Part shown: in pieces, positions 32,218 to 42,209 of the stretch | How positions within the stretch are numbered: the stretch's first letter is position 1 | How the letters are laid out: each line of letters starts with the position of its first letter | DNA from: Fomitopsis serialis | Taxonomy: Eukaryota > Basidiomycota > Agaricomycetes > Polyporales > Fomitopsidaceae | Assembly (NCBI RefSeq): GCF_022376445.1 | Contig: NW_025955305.1 | Coordinates: 1 to 42,209 of the forward strand | Reading direction: 5' to 3' | Length of the DNA stretch: 42,209 nucleotides | Program-made: the position numbers and the translations under genes | The notes under the pieces: generated by a model | Databases searched by the model: none | Seen by the model: the letters and a program-made list of their open reading frames with translations, nothing else | What the model was told of the DNA's origin: nothing

Positions 32218-35200
32218 TCAGGCACGCGTGACCGCAGAGATCTTGACCGCGGCGCTGCTGTAGAATATGAGCTTGAACGCGCGAAGCAGCCCAGGGTTAT
32301 ACGTCGAGGGCACGACGTGGTATGTGCCTGGCTGCAGCGCGACCTGCGGCGTGGCTACGCCTGCGACGCCATCGGAGTACGGTCCCGACGTTGTTTTCAG
32401 CGAGTTGCGAGGCGCCTTGTGCTCGAAGAGGGAGACATTGATAGAGGCGGGCGGGGTGGTCTCCAAGAGTTGCAGCCGTACTCTGGAGTGCGGGCGGGGT
32501 GAGTGAGGATCTGGAGGGATATGCAGGAAGGCGTACTTGAGTTGTGTGGTTGTGTCGACCTGCACTTCGTAGAGCGGGTTTGTTGCGTACCGACTCGAGC
32601 TTGGACCCCCGCCGGCGGTCTCCGTGGTCCTGCGAACTCACAGTTGAGCTTTGTACAACAACGATACCATATGCCGCATTTCCACATACCACGCCCCACG
32701 TATGACCTTGTTGAACATGCCGGCGCCTTCCTGAGATATGGGCGTGAGCTCGAAACGTGATTGGCTCTCCACGCGTAGCTTGAACGATCCAAGTTGCTGC
32801 GGTTCAAAAGAGGATAAGACGAGAGTGTAGTCGCCCGCTAGCGAGGAACCATGTTAGAGTGAACTGGGACCCGAAGTGATAGGACACACCCGACAGGTCA
32901 CGCGCCACGTTCGCGTACCCGAAGCCATATGGACCGGAGTGCGCAGCCAACTCATTGTGACCCATCCTTAGGATGATCGTTAGCTCGATCAACGCCGAGT
33001 ACACTGTCACTCACTCGGCAATACGCTCTCCCTTGGACCACACTAGCGAGACGTTGATTGGGATATGTCTGGAGCTTTGCAGGACGATTGACGTGGCGGC
33101 TTTGGTATTTGCGGCCGACGGTGACTCTCCCGGGTATATTCGTAGGTGATACTGAGGATTGTCCATGAACGTCGGATGACCATGGTGGCCGCCAGCATTC
33201 TTGGAGCCGAACTCTCCGTCAAACTGTGTTATCTCGTGAGCATGGTCGAAGGACGGGCGCGATTATTCGACTAACCTCCTTCGAGTACATCGCCTTGGGT
33301 ATCTCTTCTATCCAAGACACATCCGTATTAGAATACACAGTGATAGTGAAGCCGACTTCGCTCAGTCGTCCTTCGTAAGCAGCCACTAGATGCAACACCT
33401 GATCGGCTTGCGACGCGGTGTATCGCACCTAGAGTTATCGTCAATGTTAGGTCATGTTGATCTGAAGTATAACTTACGAGGGTATGAAGGTTGTTGGTAT
33501 ATTCACCCTGCGGGGATCATATGATCCAGTGTCCTCGACGTAATGTCAACGTACTCACCTTCAACGTCGAGGGGTTGATTTCCAGAGACGATCGACTCGG
33601 CTCTTCATCGCCATTAACAAGCAGAGAAATGTACTCGGAGGTGCGCCGGGTATCCGAGACATGGCGCGTCAACTGCACCCAGATGTCTTCGTCACCTCGT
33701 TGGGCCTTACTGATTCCTGTTCGCAACTGCAGCTGAAAGTGGCATGCTGGATAGGGACAGGATAAGTCGGTTTGATTTGAAACCAGGTCAAATAGGTGCG
33801 CACAGTACGCAGCATCTTCTTTGAGGGACATGGTTCCGGCTGTCCATGTTCCATGGAACGTAATTTGGCGTTCAAATATACCTGGATCCCAACTAAGATA
33901 GACACCGTCGAAGATGTTGCATACTGCGTCCCACGAAAGCTTGAAGGTGTCTGCGTATAGATGATATCATCAACAAGGTGTTCTGAGACACGCTGGATGT
34001 ACGCTGACTTGTCGATTCCCGCTTAGGATCAGAGTCATGCCCGTTCATAAGGCCGGACCCCGAGTGAGCCCAGGAGTCTAGAATGGTCATCTCCCGCTTG
34101 CTGGGGCTTGATGAAACGTCTGGGAGGACTAATCAGCATACGTAAAGGCCACAGACGATTTTCGCTACCAATGATGGCATAGCAGTGAGCAGGAAGTAGG
34201 CAAATATCGTCCCAACATAGACCACTGGCATTCTCGCCAGTTCCCAGGGTGAGCATGCATGAGCCTGAGCGAATATCATGAGCGACAATCCCGGAGGCAA
34301 CTTTTCCATACCGTTATAAAAGCCCTGTGAGATGCGGGCCCACAAGCGCTCCCGTTGAGAAGTCGAGCTGCAATTAAGAACGTACTGTCAACCGAGGACC
34401 CCGGATGAGACGCCTACTTACGATCTCAGATTCACATGTTCGGGTACCCATCCCGCGAGCGCGCTGCCAAGACGCAGTTAGGTTCAATGGGAACTCCTCT
34501 CACGCTCGGGCCTTACTGTAGGTCTACACATGAATCACTGGAAATATAATCGATATAGGCAATGGTTCTCATGGGCGGCAGAAACGACTTACGAGCCAGG
34601 GAAGTCATAGCCACCCATGAGCTTCATGTACTACGTCTTGCATCAGGACTACAGCTCGCTAGAGTTCGTGAAGAACCACGCACCGCCTTCTCCAGGAGTG
34701 ATGGCCAAGTTTGTCGTTTGTTACCCGTAGATAGACACAAGAGGGTTCTGTCAGGATATTGGGGGAGCTGGTCGTCGATAGCTGGCATTGATTGCGGTCA
34801 GGAACGGCTGAGGAGGATCTACGGGATCTTCCCTACATATCTAATCGACCTATGATGAGTGGGGTGCAAATGTTCCGAACAGCGGGTACCTACGCGTCGG
34901 TATGCTCCATTGAATAGCAGACGAACGTGATAGATGACAGAGCTCGATTCCTGGGCTGACTGGCTGCCTTCCTCCGGATGCAAACATGACTGACCGAGCT
35001 TGAGACGCCAGGGGAAGTCAGAAGCTGCATGCCAAGACCACACATTGAGATTCACCTCGGTTTGAAAGCGCTGATTATGACATATACACACGGCTATTGC
35101 ACCACATACGGAGCAATCCGTGACGATATGTTGGGCGATATCTTGCGGCTCGAGAGGTGAGCTTGCCAGACCCACTTGGCTGATATCAACCTTGTTCCAG

Positions 35201-35760
35201 ACCGCTGAATGTCGCCGTTGGTCAGGCGATAGCGCGGGGTGCCTAGAGATGCCATGCCGCCGGATCAGCGAACGACCTCCGATACATTGACGTGAGGATT
35301 TACCTTGTGTCGCGCGTCATAGTTGCGTCTTCGTCCCACAGGGAGAAGCGAACATTATTCACAAGGGACGACTTCCTCAACACATACAATTGTTCTTCTG
35401 CAACCGCATCGGATCGTCAATACTCACGATGGAGTCACAGAAGTACGGACATACGCTCGGCGAAATGATGTCTTGTGGGCGGTCTCAATTCCGGCCGAGC
35501 CTGCCTAATCTTCTCTGCACGTTCTAACGCCTTTGCAGCGTGGTCTTTGCAGCGAGAACGTTGTCGTGCATCATCACTGATCTGACCCAAGTGCAGGAAG
35601 GCTTCGGCCGCCTTCACGTAGAGTCCAAATGCCCGATCAAAGTCGCCATGCAATTCACTCTTGGCGGCCTTGGAATATGTTGTCTGTGTGAGTTTGTGGG
35701 ACATGAGCCACATGCAGACTTCAAGCTCTCAGACGTGCTCACCTCGGCTTCTTGTAGCAT
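32218..35760 (-). CDS. Calpain-like cysteine protease of the Rim13/PalB pH-signalling pathway
   Basis: PalB/Rim13 is recruited to ESCRT-III and cleaves the transcription factor PacC/Rim101 at alkaline pH. Twenty exons sum to 2463 nt, or 820 residues, with an intact frame. The N-terminal MIT-type helical repeat (MLQEAETTYSKAAKSEL ... RAFGLYVKAAEAFLHL ... KDHAAKALERAEKIRQ, residues 1-80) binds ESCRT-III. The protease core follows, with DCSVCGAIAVC (Cys157), KLMGGYDFPGS, ALAGWVPEHVNL, LTLGTGENAS and PAHCYAII (His324). Asp344 in LDSW stands where classical calpains have Asn. The remaining 450 residues hold LSWDAVCNIFDGVYLSWDP, then two C2-like calpain domains (GDYTLVLSSFEP; TYHVVPSTYNPGLLRAFKLI near the C-terminus). 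The start gives a short first exon, MLQEAE. An internal 57-nt stop-free intron near 35055-34999 makes a false continuous frame. It converges with RIT1. Confidence 0.92.
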
Positions 35761-37063
35761 GAGTTCGGTTCGCCTGGATGCCACCCAGGGCATATCTCAT
35801 CTGCACCGCGCAGCTCGCTGTTCGGTTTCATACTGTCAGATAGTGTGCCTTTCTGCAGATGAGTCGGCCTGGCGTTGCGTACTTACCATATATGTATGGG
35901 TCCCGAATGTATGGGTTCTGCGGAGAGCACGCTGGATATCACTTGCCTCACTGCAAAATCAACTATACAGCGATCTTGTACTTCTGTTCGTGACCCTGCT
36001 CGTCGCCGTAAGGACTTGTGAACTTCGAGGTTACGGACGAGGCTGTGCATGCGAGCTCACGTGATATGCGTAACACCTAAATCAGCGTTCTATTATGTAA
36101 GTAAGGCTTAAGCACATAAGTATATCGGAACTACTTAAGTTCTTATTTACGTAACTGCGTTACTGTACTTGAATACTTGAGGCGCGCGACCTCGCGCCAC
36201 ACCGTCTGCCACCAACCCCGGGCCTCTGGGTCTCTCCACACTCTACTTGATTCTCCATGTTATAATCCCAGTCTCCAGTACACCGCCCAGCTTTGAACCA
36301 CCCCCACAGACCTCCCACGCCTGTCCACGCTTGAAGTCTATCAAAGCTGTCATGAAGACTAGTGCCGCTTGAGCGACGCAAATCGACGTGCAAGGTCTAT
36401 CATCGTTGCCCGCAAATTCACCTGGAGAGTAGGTACTCGGGAACGACGTGGTAGTGTCCACACAGGTGAGTCTGGCATCGGGTCTTAAGCGCAAAGATGT
36501 CCAAGTAAAAGGGTCGACTCCGCATTCGAGCGTGGTGCTACCGCATGCATCTGAGCCCCCGATGTGTTCGAAACCCGACGTGCTACCTCACGAGGTCACC
36601 GTAGCACGCCTTAAGGCCGGACCTACATCATATGTAGACAAGACTCCCATATTGGCTTGTGCGGTCGAAAGATTCAAGGCCCGCGAGCAAAGGCCGAGTC
36701 TACAAAGGGCCCGCCGTGTGGCCATTGTCCATGGACGAGTCACGACGGCGTGGCCGCGCTCTGGAAGCCAAGCTTCACAGACGAGACTTACTCTGTGCTG
36801 AGCGGTCTTCAGATGTGGTTATCTCACGAGCGAGACTTCCACTCATTAGTGGTTGCACTGCTACAAGCACCTGGGCTCGAGATATATGCCCATGTGTGTG
36901 GTGCGGTGCATAAAAGTGGCAGGCACGGATGCATATGCAGGAGCATGCTCGGAGACGGAGGCAAGAGATCACAAGCATATGGGTATTGCCCATCCTGAGC
37001 GTTCCCTCATTCTCGTATGAGCATCAAAGAGTTTCTCGTATACTGACTCTCATTTAGATTGCC
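35761..37063. other. Divergent promoter region, calpain / J-domain gene
   Basis: No coding exon could be supported here; frames at 36448-36998 show no motif. An AT-rich hairpin lies at 36093-36154. The last bases before 37064 (TCTCATTTAGATTGCC) could also be a splice acceptor for an upstream noncoding exon. Confidence 0.45.
36093..36154. repeat. AT-rich inverted repeat (20-bp arms)
   Basis: The left arm TTATGTAAGTAAGGCTTAAG (36093-36112) pairs with the right arm at 36134-36154 over about 17-18 positions (centre CTTAAG, outer GTAA). The loop is about 21 bp. It may be a small foldback element or a cruciform-forming site. No target duplication was seen. Confidence 0.45.
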
Positions 37064-38364
37064 ATGCTTTCAGCAATACTCTACCTGATTGGCTGGTCAT
37101 ACCTGCCGCATCTCGCAACCAGCAAGTTGTTGCCCATTTTCCATCGATTCTACCCTGCCCTTTCCGGTCGCCCTGCACCTCCTCCCAATTCCCCGCTGTA
37201 TTTCCGCCATTATCGCTATGTATACGCCATTACAGTCATCAGCTACCTCTTCTACACCTTCCACCAAGCCGCATCGTCTCTGCCTCCGAATTACTATGAA
37301 ATGCTTGCCGTGGACCCCGGCGCGGACGAGAATGCTTTGAAGTTGGCCTTCCGACAGTTTGCACGGAGGTATCATCCAGATCGTGTGGGTCCTCAAGGCG
37401 AAGCGCTGTTTATCAACGTGCGTGACGCATTCGAGGCGCTGAAGAACCCCACGACACGATTTGCATATGATAGGTTAGTCGACTTCAACGTTATAGAGAT
37501 GGGGCTCAGCTCATGCTATGTATTACAGGTTCGGTCCGGATGTTCTGCAATGGTCTCATTGTACAACGCTGCGCGAGTATGTTCGACAAGGGCTCATGCA
37601 ATCGGCGGGATTCTACATCGTTTCTGCCTGCAGCTTGTTGCTCTACTCGTCCATAGGCAAACCGAGTGATGTCGCATTCGTACGTCACTTATTCACCGGG
37701 GCCCTTTTCGCTGACTCACACGGCCTCTTAGTGGCGCTACCTACTGTTTGCTGGAATGCTCGCCTATGAACTGAAGTGCATACTGGGCCCATCGTTGTCG
37801 CCTCCGGACTCACTCTCATCTGTCTTCCTGTCTGAGCCTGGCTCAACGTCCCGTGTAGGCTTCCTCGCCGTCCTTTGGCCTCGTCGCGTCGCATGGCAGC
37901 ATGTCCGCTTCCTGCACTCACTATTCATCTTCTCGTCGGCTGCGTTGTCTCAGGTGGCTCCCGTGCTATTCCCTTCTTCGCGAGAAGATATCGACTCTGC
38001 GCAATTCCAAGCGCTGCTCCAGCGAATATATTTCTTGGCTTCGATGATCAACCGCGATGGTGAGCATCAGTTTGCTTGCCCTCTTATCACCGCTGACGTC
38101 CCATATCTAGCTACTCAGCAAATCCATACCGAGCTCCACTCCGTACACGGCCCACAAACGCACACCACACCCTCGAACGCCACATTCGCCGTCCCAACGC
38201 CCTGCGACCGCCCCGCAGACGAAATCATGGACATGCTCGCCAGCGAGATGGAGCATATGGTCATCGAAGGCCAGCTCGCGGATGGTGGGCCGCTCAAGAG
38301 CGCCGTCGACAATGCCGTTGAGCGCAGGCGGAAGGCGGCGCAGGAAAAGAGAAGCCGCCCATGA
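37064..38364 (+). CDS. Membrane-anchored J-domain (Hsp40/DnaJ) protein
   Basis: Co-chaperone that stimulates Hsp70 ATPase at a membrane surface. Four exons (37064-37473, 37529-37679, 37732-38059 and 38111-38364) sum to 1143 nt, or 380 residues. An N-terminal hydrophobic segment (MLSAILYLIGWSYLPHL) is followed by a second (YVYAITVISYLFYTFHQAA). The J-domain comes next (NYYEMLAVDPGADENALKLA to about residue 138), with HPD at residues 104-106. Further hydrophobic helices follow (SAGFYIVSACSLLLYSSIG; WRYLLFAGMLAYEL; HSLFIFSSAALSQVAPVLF). The tail is hydrophilic and ends in ERRRKAAQEKRSRP, a basic stretch that could act in ER retention. This layout matches the fungal membrane-associated DnaJ group, probably ER or mitochondrial. 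The last intron (38060-38110) is 51 nt and stop-free, so both spliced and retained forms would keep the frame. Confidence 0.85.
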
Positions 38365-39062
38365 AACGCTCGGAGACGGGTATGCTTTCGCCGACGCCAT
38401 CGCCGCCTCCGGAGCCCAGTCGTACCCCGATGAGGCGGCTGCCTACTTCGCCGTTCAAGATGGCTAAGGTAGCGGTGGGCACATCATTGGGGTACGTGCG
38501 TGGACGTTCGCAGTCGCTGTGAGGGAGGAATTGTTTTGTATTATAATCTCACATCCCATCGAGTTCGGAGCCTGCTTCAACAAGACTGAATAGCCCCAGT
38601 GTATTGATACCAGTGTTGTGGTCTGATAGAAAGGTTCTCTAGACTGCTCCGTGTTTGAAGGCCGTTTGATCATCCGGCTCTCGACGTCATTCACGCATTG
38701 TTCTACTCTCATGTCAAGGCTCACCGCAATAAAGGTGCTTGGCGGGTACGTTCTCAAAGGCGTGGGTAAGTCATACCTCGCATGCTGCCTCCGTTTGCTT
38801 ACGATGGACATCCAGAAATAGCGCAACAGCACACACCGGGAAGATGCATCGAGCGTGTGGATGTTTTCAACGTCGCATGCTGATATCATTGAGAAACCAT
38901 AGAAAACTTGTCAATACATTGTTCGCTCGTCGCAGGGTGAGTGATCGTCCTAAGTTATGGGATAAGGACAGCCCTAAACCTGGCTGAATCACGATGGTCG
39001 ACACCCGGTAAGATCTGGTATTTGACCATCTCGTCACTGCATCCATGGCCTGATTAGCTTGC
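38365..39062. other. Intergenic
   Basis: Downstream region of the J-domain gene; no gene is seen. The frame at 38464-38889 (minus) is 141 codons long but has no motif. Confidence 0.45.
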
Positions 39063-39440
39063 GTGCTCAAAGACATGACGCTCCTTACGGACTCACCTGG
39101 CACAGATGCCGCATGCGAGAACCTTGAGGACAACCTGTCCCGCGTCTGGGTCATTCCAAGGGACGTTGACCCGCTTGAGAGCTCCGCCTTTCTCAAGGAA
39201 GGCATACGCCTTGTAGCTCTGTGGGTGAGAACCCATCTTCGTCGCTGGTTTGTTGGCTTACATGGTATCAATCTGCCTTCTTATATATACGAGGCGACCG
39301 CGCGCAAACCTACAAGAATCGACTCGGAGTGGCTCTTCATCCCCACGGCCTGCAAGCGTCGTCAGGAGGATTACTACCAGTGCTTACCCGATGGCCGATC
39401 CTTTCCCGAGCCTCATGGGACAGTCCACTTCTGACCGGGT
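39063..39440 (+). pseudogene. Cytochrome P450-like remnant (helix J-K region)
   Basis: The frame reads TDSPGTDAACENLEDNLSRV, then WVIPRDVDPLESSAFLKEGI and RL. This resembles the helix J to helix K stretch of fungal P450s, where a line such as LExELxxVWPDPxD is followed by the ExxR motif. Here the ExxR motif is KEGIR. After this (donor-like GTGAGAACC at 39220) the expected PERF and heme-binding FxxGxRxC motifs are not found before 39900. The upstream N-terminal P450 body (membrane anchor, I-helix AGxDTT) is also absent. The piece is therefore a broken gene remnant, or an exon of a gene too decayed to trace. It is identified by one motif only. Confidence 0.35.
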
Positions 39441-40299
39441 GTGTTACGGCATTCGCAAGCAGATGCAGCGAGTGAATATGGTATGGATTGTTGAGTCTCG
39501 CCATTCGTTTGTTATTGACGAACTACACTATATGACAGGTGGTTGTCATAATTGCTTTCCCGTGTCAGTGTTGGCGAAGGAAGTGCTAGCTGAACGCTCA
39601 AGCTACGCCGGTCTCCGGTCATTCCGACTGCAATGGGTCGTATGCAGCATATAACAATTACATGGTATAGTACGTATTTGAGATACGTTGTAACACATGC
39701 GCTCCCTACATGATTTAGCTTATTGTAAATCCGAATGCCAGGACCTCGGGGTTCGCGTGAGTCCGGGTCGCACCCGGCAGAAAATTTCAGGTGTCGTGTT
39801 CGAGAAACGCATGACTGACATACATACCTATTCAGGCGCGTATGAAGTTGTCCAAACCTCAGTTTCGGGATGTATCGCTTCTGGCCGATATCGAAACGCC
39901 ACCCGGCGTTGCCTTCCACTGAAGTAACACTGTCATCATAGAAGACCTGGGTTCTGCAGGCTCCTGGCTGATAGTCTCCATCGGACCGGTGCGCATCCAG
40001 TATGATGACTCTGCGATCTGCTCAGGGACAGGCATGTTGTGGGTGGCCTTCCTGCTAGACCCCAGCGCCCACGAAGGCTTCTGTGTGGCTCCCTGGACGT
40101 TCCTGTCTCAAATATCGACGATGAGGCTGTGTCAGCCTAACATGAGGAGTGTTCGACGAATTAGTACACCGCTGGCCAAGATCTGCGTGTGTTGCTAAAC
40201 ACCTTCTAGACTTAACCGTCGCGATCTCATCTAGGATACCCGCTCGAGCGTCACCTGAGGCACGTTTTCCATGGGAAATTTGCGGTCGATCAAGGTAAG
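39441..40299. other. Intergenic, left flank of the DNA transposon
   Basis: No gene is supported. A short frame at about 39835-39920 (plus; KLSKPQFRDVSLLADIETPP) looks protein-like, but neighbouring exons and a family are missing. The transposon target site lies at the right end. Confidence 0.4.
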
Positions 40300-40306
40300 C
40301 TGTCAA

Positions 40307-40340
40307 AGGACCCCGGGCAAGGCGCTTATAGGTCCGATCC
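40307..40340 (+). repeat. Left terminal inverted repeat
   Basis: It starts AGGACCCCGGGCAAGGCGCT and ends GGTCCGATCC. It differs from the right copy at one base (G versus C before GTCCGATCC). Confidence 0.9.
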
Positions 40341-40362
40341 GAAAACCCCGGATTTTGGGCCC

Positions 40363-40453
40363 TTATGTCCGCACGATTTTGACCCCTGTTATGTCCGCAT
40401 CAGGATAGGACCTACCTGTAGGGGTGCTTTATGGCCGCATGACGGATCGGACC
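40363..40453 (+). repeat. Left subterminal repeats (three copies)
   Basis: TTATGTCCGCA at 40363; TTATGTCCGCATCAGGATAG at 40389, continuing GACC; and TTATGGCCGCATGACGGATC at 40429, continuing GGACC. They lie in the same orientation as the right-end set and are probably transposase-binding sites. Confidence 0.75.
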
Positions 40454-40899
40454 TCTCAAAAATGCGGTAAAATCGGAGAAAATGCCCAAAAAATCGCTGC
40501 ATGCCCTACACATTGCGTCGGAGTAGACTACCAAGGAAAACGCCCACATTTGTCTCCCTTTATCGTCAAAACGGTTGCATGAGTAGCACATACGCATAAG
40601 CGCCGAGTACCATATCTCGAGCGCCCAACATTCGTAAGTACGAATGTACTCTAGGTGGCGCGTCACAAGAGTAGTCGCTAATTGACACGGATGGTGAGAG
40701 ACAATCAAGCGGGCAAGCCAGTCGGTTGCGAGATGATAGCGAACATGGGAGGTCAGGAGTACTGATATGGTCCTTCATGACTTGCCAGTTGGTACTCGAG
40801 GTCGACGAAGAACCTGGCGCATCTTTAGAATGAGGTCGACTGTGACATTGTTTGTAGCTGGTCACTGCCAGTGGCCCTAAGGCTCGTGACCGATGGCTT

Positions 40900-41460
40900 G
40901 CTTGACCGCGGCGATGGGTCGCATATTTGAAGCTCGCGAACAATGGCGTGTAGCCGACCGAGACGAATGCGAATGCGAGAAAACGCTCTCGGTAGAGTAC
41001 GAGAAATGCGCCCCTGCGAGTCAAACACTTGGCCAGTATGCCTGGGTAGCCAACATCCTATGGGCCAGTTGCTCTGGCTGAACCTGGCCCAAGCGGTACC
41101 ACTACGACCACATCGCGTCTCATGAGACGTGCAGCGTCGGATGCCCTTTCCCAGCTACTGAAGCACTCACCAGTGGTGTTCTGGTGTTCTGTCACGATCG
41201 CCTTGCTCACGTTCTCACGTCCGCGCATATCGCGCTGTGTTTGTTGTCTCCGCCGGCTTGTCCATGCCGCCGTAGCCAAGCATGTCAGGCACAATGATTG
41301 AGTGGCCCCCGCCTTGAAGAACGCATACGTGTCTCCGGACGAGTGGTAGCCTTCGAAGAACGAGATGCTATAGTCTCCTGTATCTTGGTCAGCCAAATCA
41401 GTCGAACGCACCCTACTAGCAATCTTCATGTGTCCGTGTCGAGCCATCGGCGCGTGATCT
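40900..41460 (-). pseudogene. Captured alpha/beta-hydrolase (epoxide hydrolase-like) gene fragment
   Basis: On the minus strand, FFEGYHSSGDTYAFFKAG (about 41360-41305) sits where epoxide hydrolases have FLHGFPSSxxDW and the following FF element; the oxyanion HG is lost (EG). After a one-base frame change comes GHSIIVPDMLGYGGMDKPAE (about 41307-41250), an exact family signature. Much further along, ERFLAFAFVSVGYTP (about 40990-40945) corresponds to the stretch after the nucleophile elbow. The GHDWG nucleophile motif itself is missing, the pieces are in different frames, and stop codons lie between them. The N-terminus is absent. It lies wholly within the transposon, so it looks captured and decaying rather than functional. 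Confidence 0.65.
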
Positions 41461-41850
41461 GCGAGAGAGGCTAACGAGACGCGTTGCGCGCGTAAATCCT
41501 ACACTGCGGTGCATGAATTCAGCGTGAATACAGCTATGTATAGTATTCTGTAAACAGGAGGCGAGACTCACATTGTAGTACAATACAAGCTTGGCCAGTC
41601 TACCAAGTCCCACATGACGGACGCATTCAGAGAATCTGCAATTCCGGGGTCCCAATCATAACAAGCAGTTGCATGCGATCATCGTAGCGAATCAGTAAGT
41701 TATCTTCCAGGCCCGAGCAGATACCATCACCCGCGATGCCATCCACAGAAGTTAGTAGCATTGCTTAGCTGAGAGATCCACGACGTGAAGTATGCTACGT
41801 ACCAATCTCGCGATACTGGCTTCGCCGTCAAAGGCGACCACGAGGTCAAT

Positions 41851-42003
41851 TTATGGCCGCATACGGATAGGACATGCGAACGTGACAGCATCTATGGCCG
41901 CATATGGATCGGACATGGCGCGAGCTCTGGCAGGTCTATGGCCGCACCAGGATCGGACATGAGCGCCCTATTTGGGCTGGTTGTGGCCGCACCAGGATCG
42001 GAC
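41851..42003 (+). repeat. Right subterminal repeats (four copies, about 44-bp spacing)
   Basis: TTATGGCCGCATACGGATAG at 41851, then copies near 41893, 41937 and 41981. Each is a TATGGCCGCA block, a three-base variable spacer and GGATCGGAC. The last overlaps the right terminal inverted repeat. Confidence 0.85.
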
Positions 42004-42028
42004 GTATAAGCGCCTTGCCCGGGGTCCT
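41995..42028 (-). repeat. Right terminal inverted repeat
   Basis: On the minus strand it starts AGGACCCCGGGCAAGGCGCT and ends CGTCCGATCC. It is followed on the plus strand by the target duplication CTGTCAA. Confidence 0.9.
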
Positions 42029-42209
42029 CTGTCAAATACAACGAGTATTGTGAACGGAGAAACTTGCTGACTCGCGCTGATCTCCTGAAGCGTACAGTAT
42101 CTAGATGGTCGAACATGATCCACACCTTCGCGCTTAGTGAGTACTCAGTCCTCGAGGCGATTGCCACCTTCATATGTCGCACTTGAGAACATCGACCGTC
42201 AGATCTAAA

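Larger units (their letters stand above)
40307..42028. mobile_element. Non-autonomous DNA transposon (1722 bp, 34-bp TIRs, 7-bp target duplication) with captured gene fragment
   Basis: The outer 34 bp at 40307-40340 and 41995-42028 are reverse complements with one mismatch, starting AGGACCCCGGGCAAGG. CTGTCAA flanks both ends (40300-40306 and 42029-42035) as the target duplication. If the next A is counted, the duplication is 8 bp (CTGTCAAA) and the TIR loses a base on one side. Both ends have subterminal repeats. The interior encodes no transposase that I can recognise; instead it holds pieces of an alpha/beta hydrolase gene. A 7-8 bp duplication fits hAT or KDZ/Zisupton-like families more than Tc1/mariner or Harbinger, but without a transposase the family is open. 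Confidence 0.85.

Overview
The window is nuclear DNA of a filamentous basidiomycete, most likely an Agaricomycete. The genes are split by many 48-70 nt GT-AG introns. The proteome includes Kap104-type transportin, Rim13/PalB calpain, Rit1, augmin HAUS3, FSH1 and TM198-like proteins. No bacterial-style operons, tRNA, rRNA or CRISPR were seen. I rebuilt the gene models by joining exons. For ten genes the exon lengths add up to intact frames.

Left part (1-7.4 kb): the N-terminal half of transportin on the minus strand, running off the left edge and riddled with one-base frame breaks; an intact FSH1-type serine hydrolase; a stand-alone PB1-domain protein; and a small acidic unknown protein whose coding exon holds an in-frame short insertion. 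Just upstream of the last gene is a tandem 50-bp duplication in which one copy is split by a perfect GT-AG 49-mer.

Centre-left (7.4-13.7 kb): gene-poor. It has G-rich and then C-rich low-complexity arms around a truncated phosphatase-like fragment, and a small cysteine-rich, metallothionein-like gene with a good TATA box.

Centre (13.7-28.6 kb): three paralogous FAD aromatic monooxygenases of the phenol hydroxylase/pentachlorophenol monooxygenase type. Two are in direct tandem and have identical lengths in all ten exons. The third is inverted, 5 kb further on, with the same exon lengths except for one extra intron and different ends. A TM198-like membrane protein and HAUS3 lie between them, in divergent orientation.

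Right part (28.6-42.2 kb): Rit1 and the Rim13/PalB calpain converge with only 21 bp between their stop codons. Next come a membrane J-domain protein, a short P450-like remnant and, at the right end, a complete 1.7-kb DNA transposon. The transposon has 34-bp terminal inverted repeats, 7-bp target duplications, arrays of 23-bp subterminal repeats, and a broken alpha/beta-hydrolase (epoxide hydrolase-like) gene fragment as cargo. No transposase is visible, so it looks like a gene-capturing non-autonomous element.

The monooxygenase trio probably acts on hydroxylated aromatics. The other genes are housekeeping genes with no obvious shared pathway.
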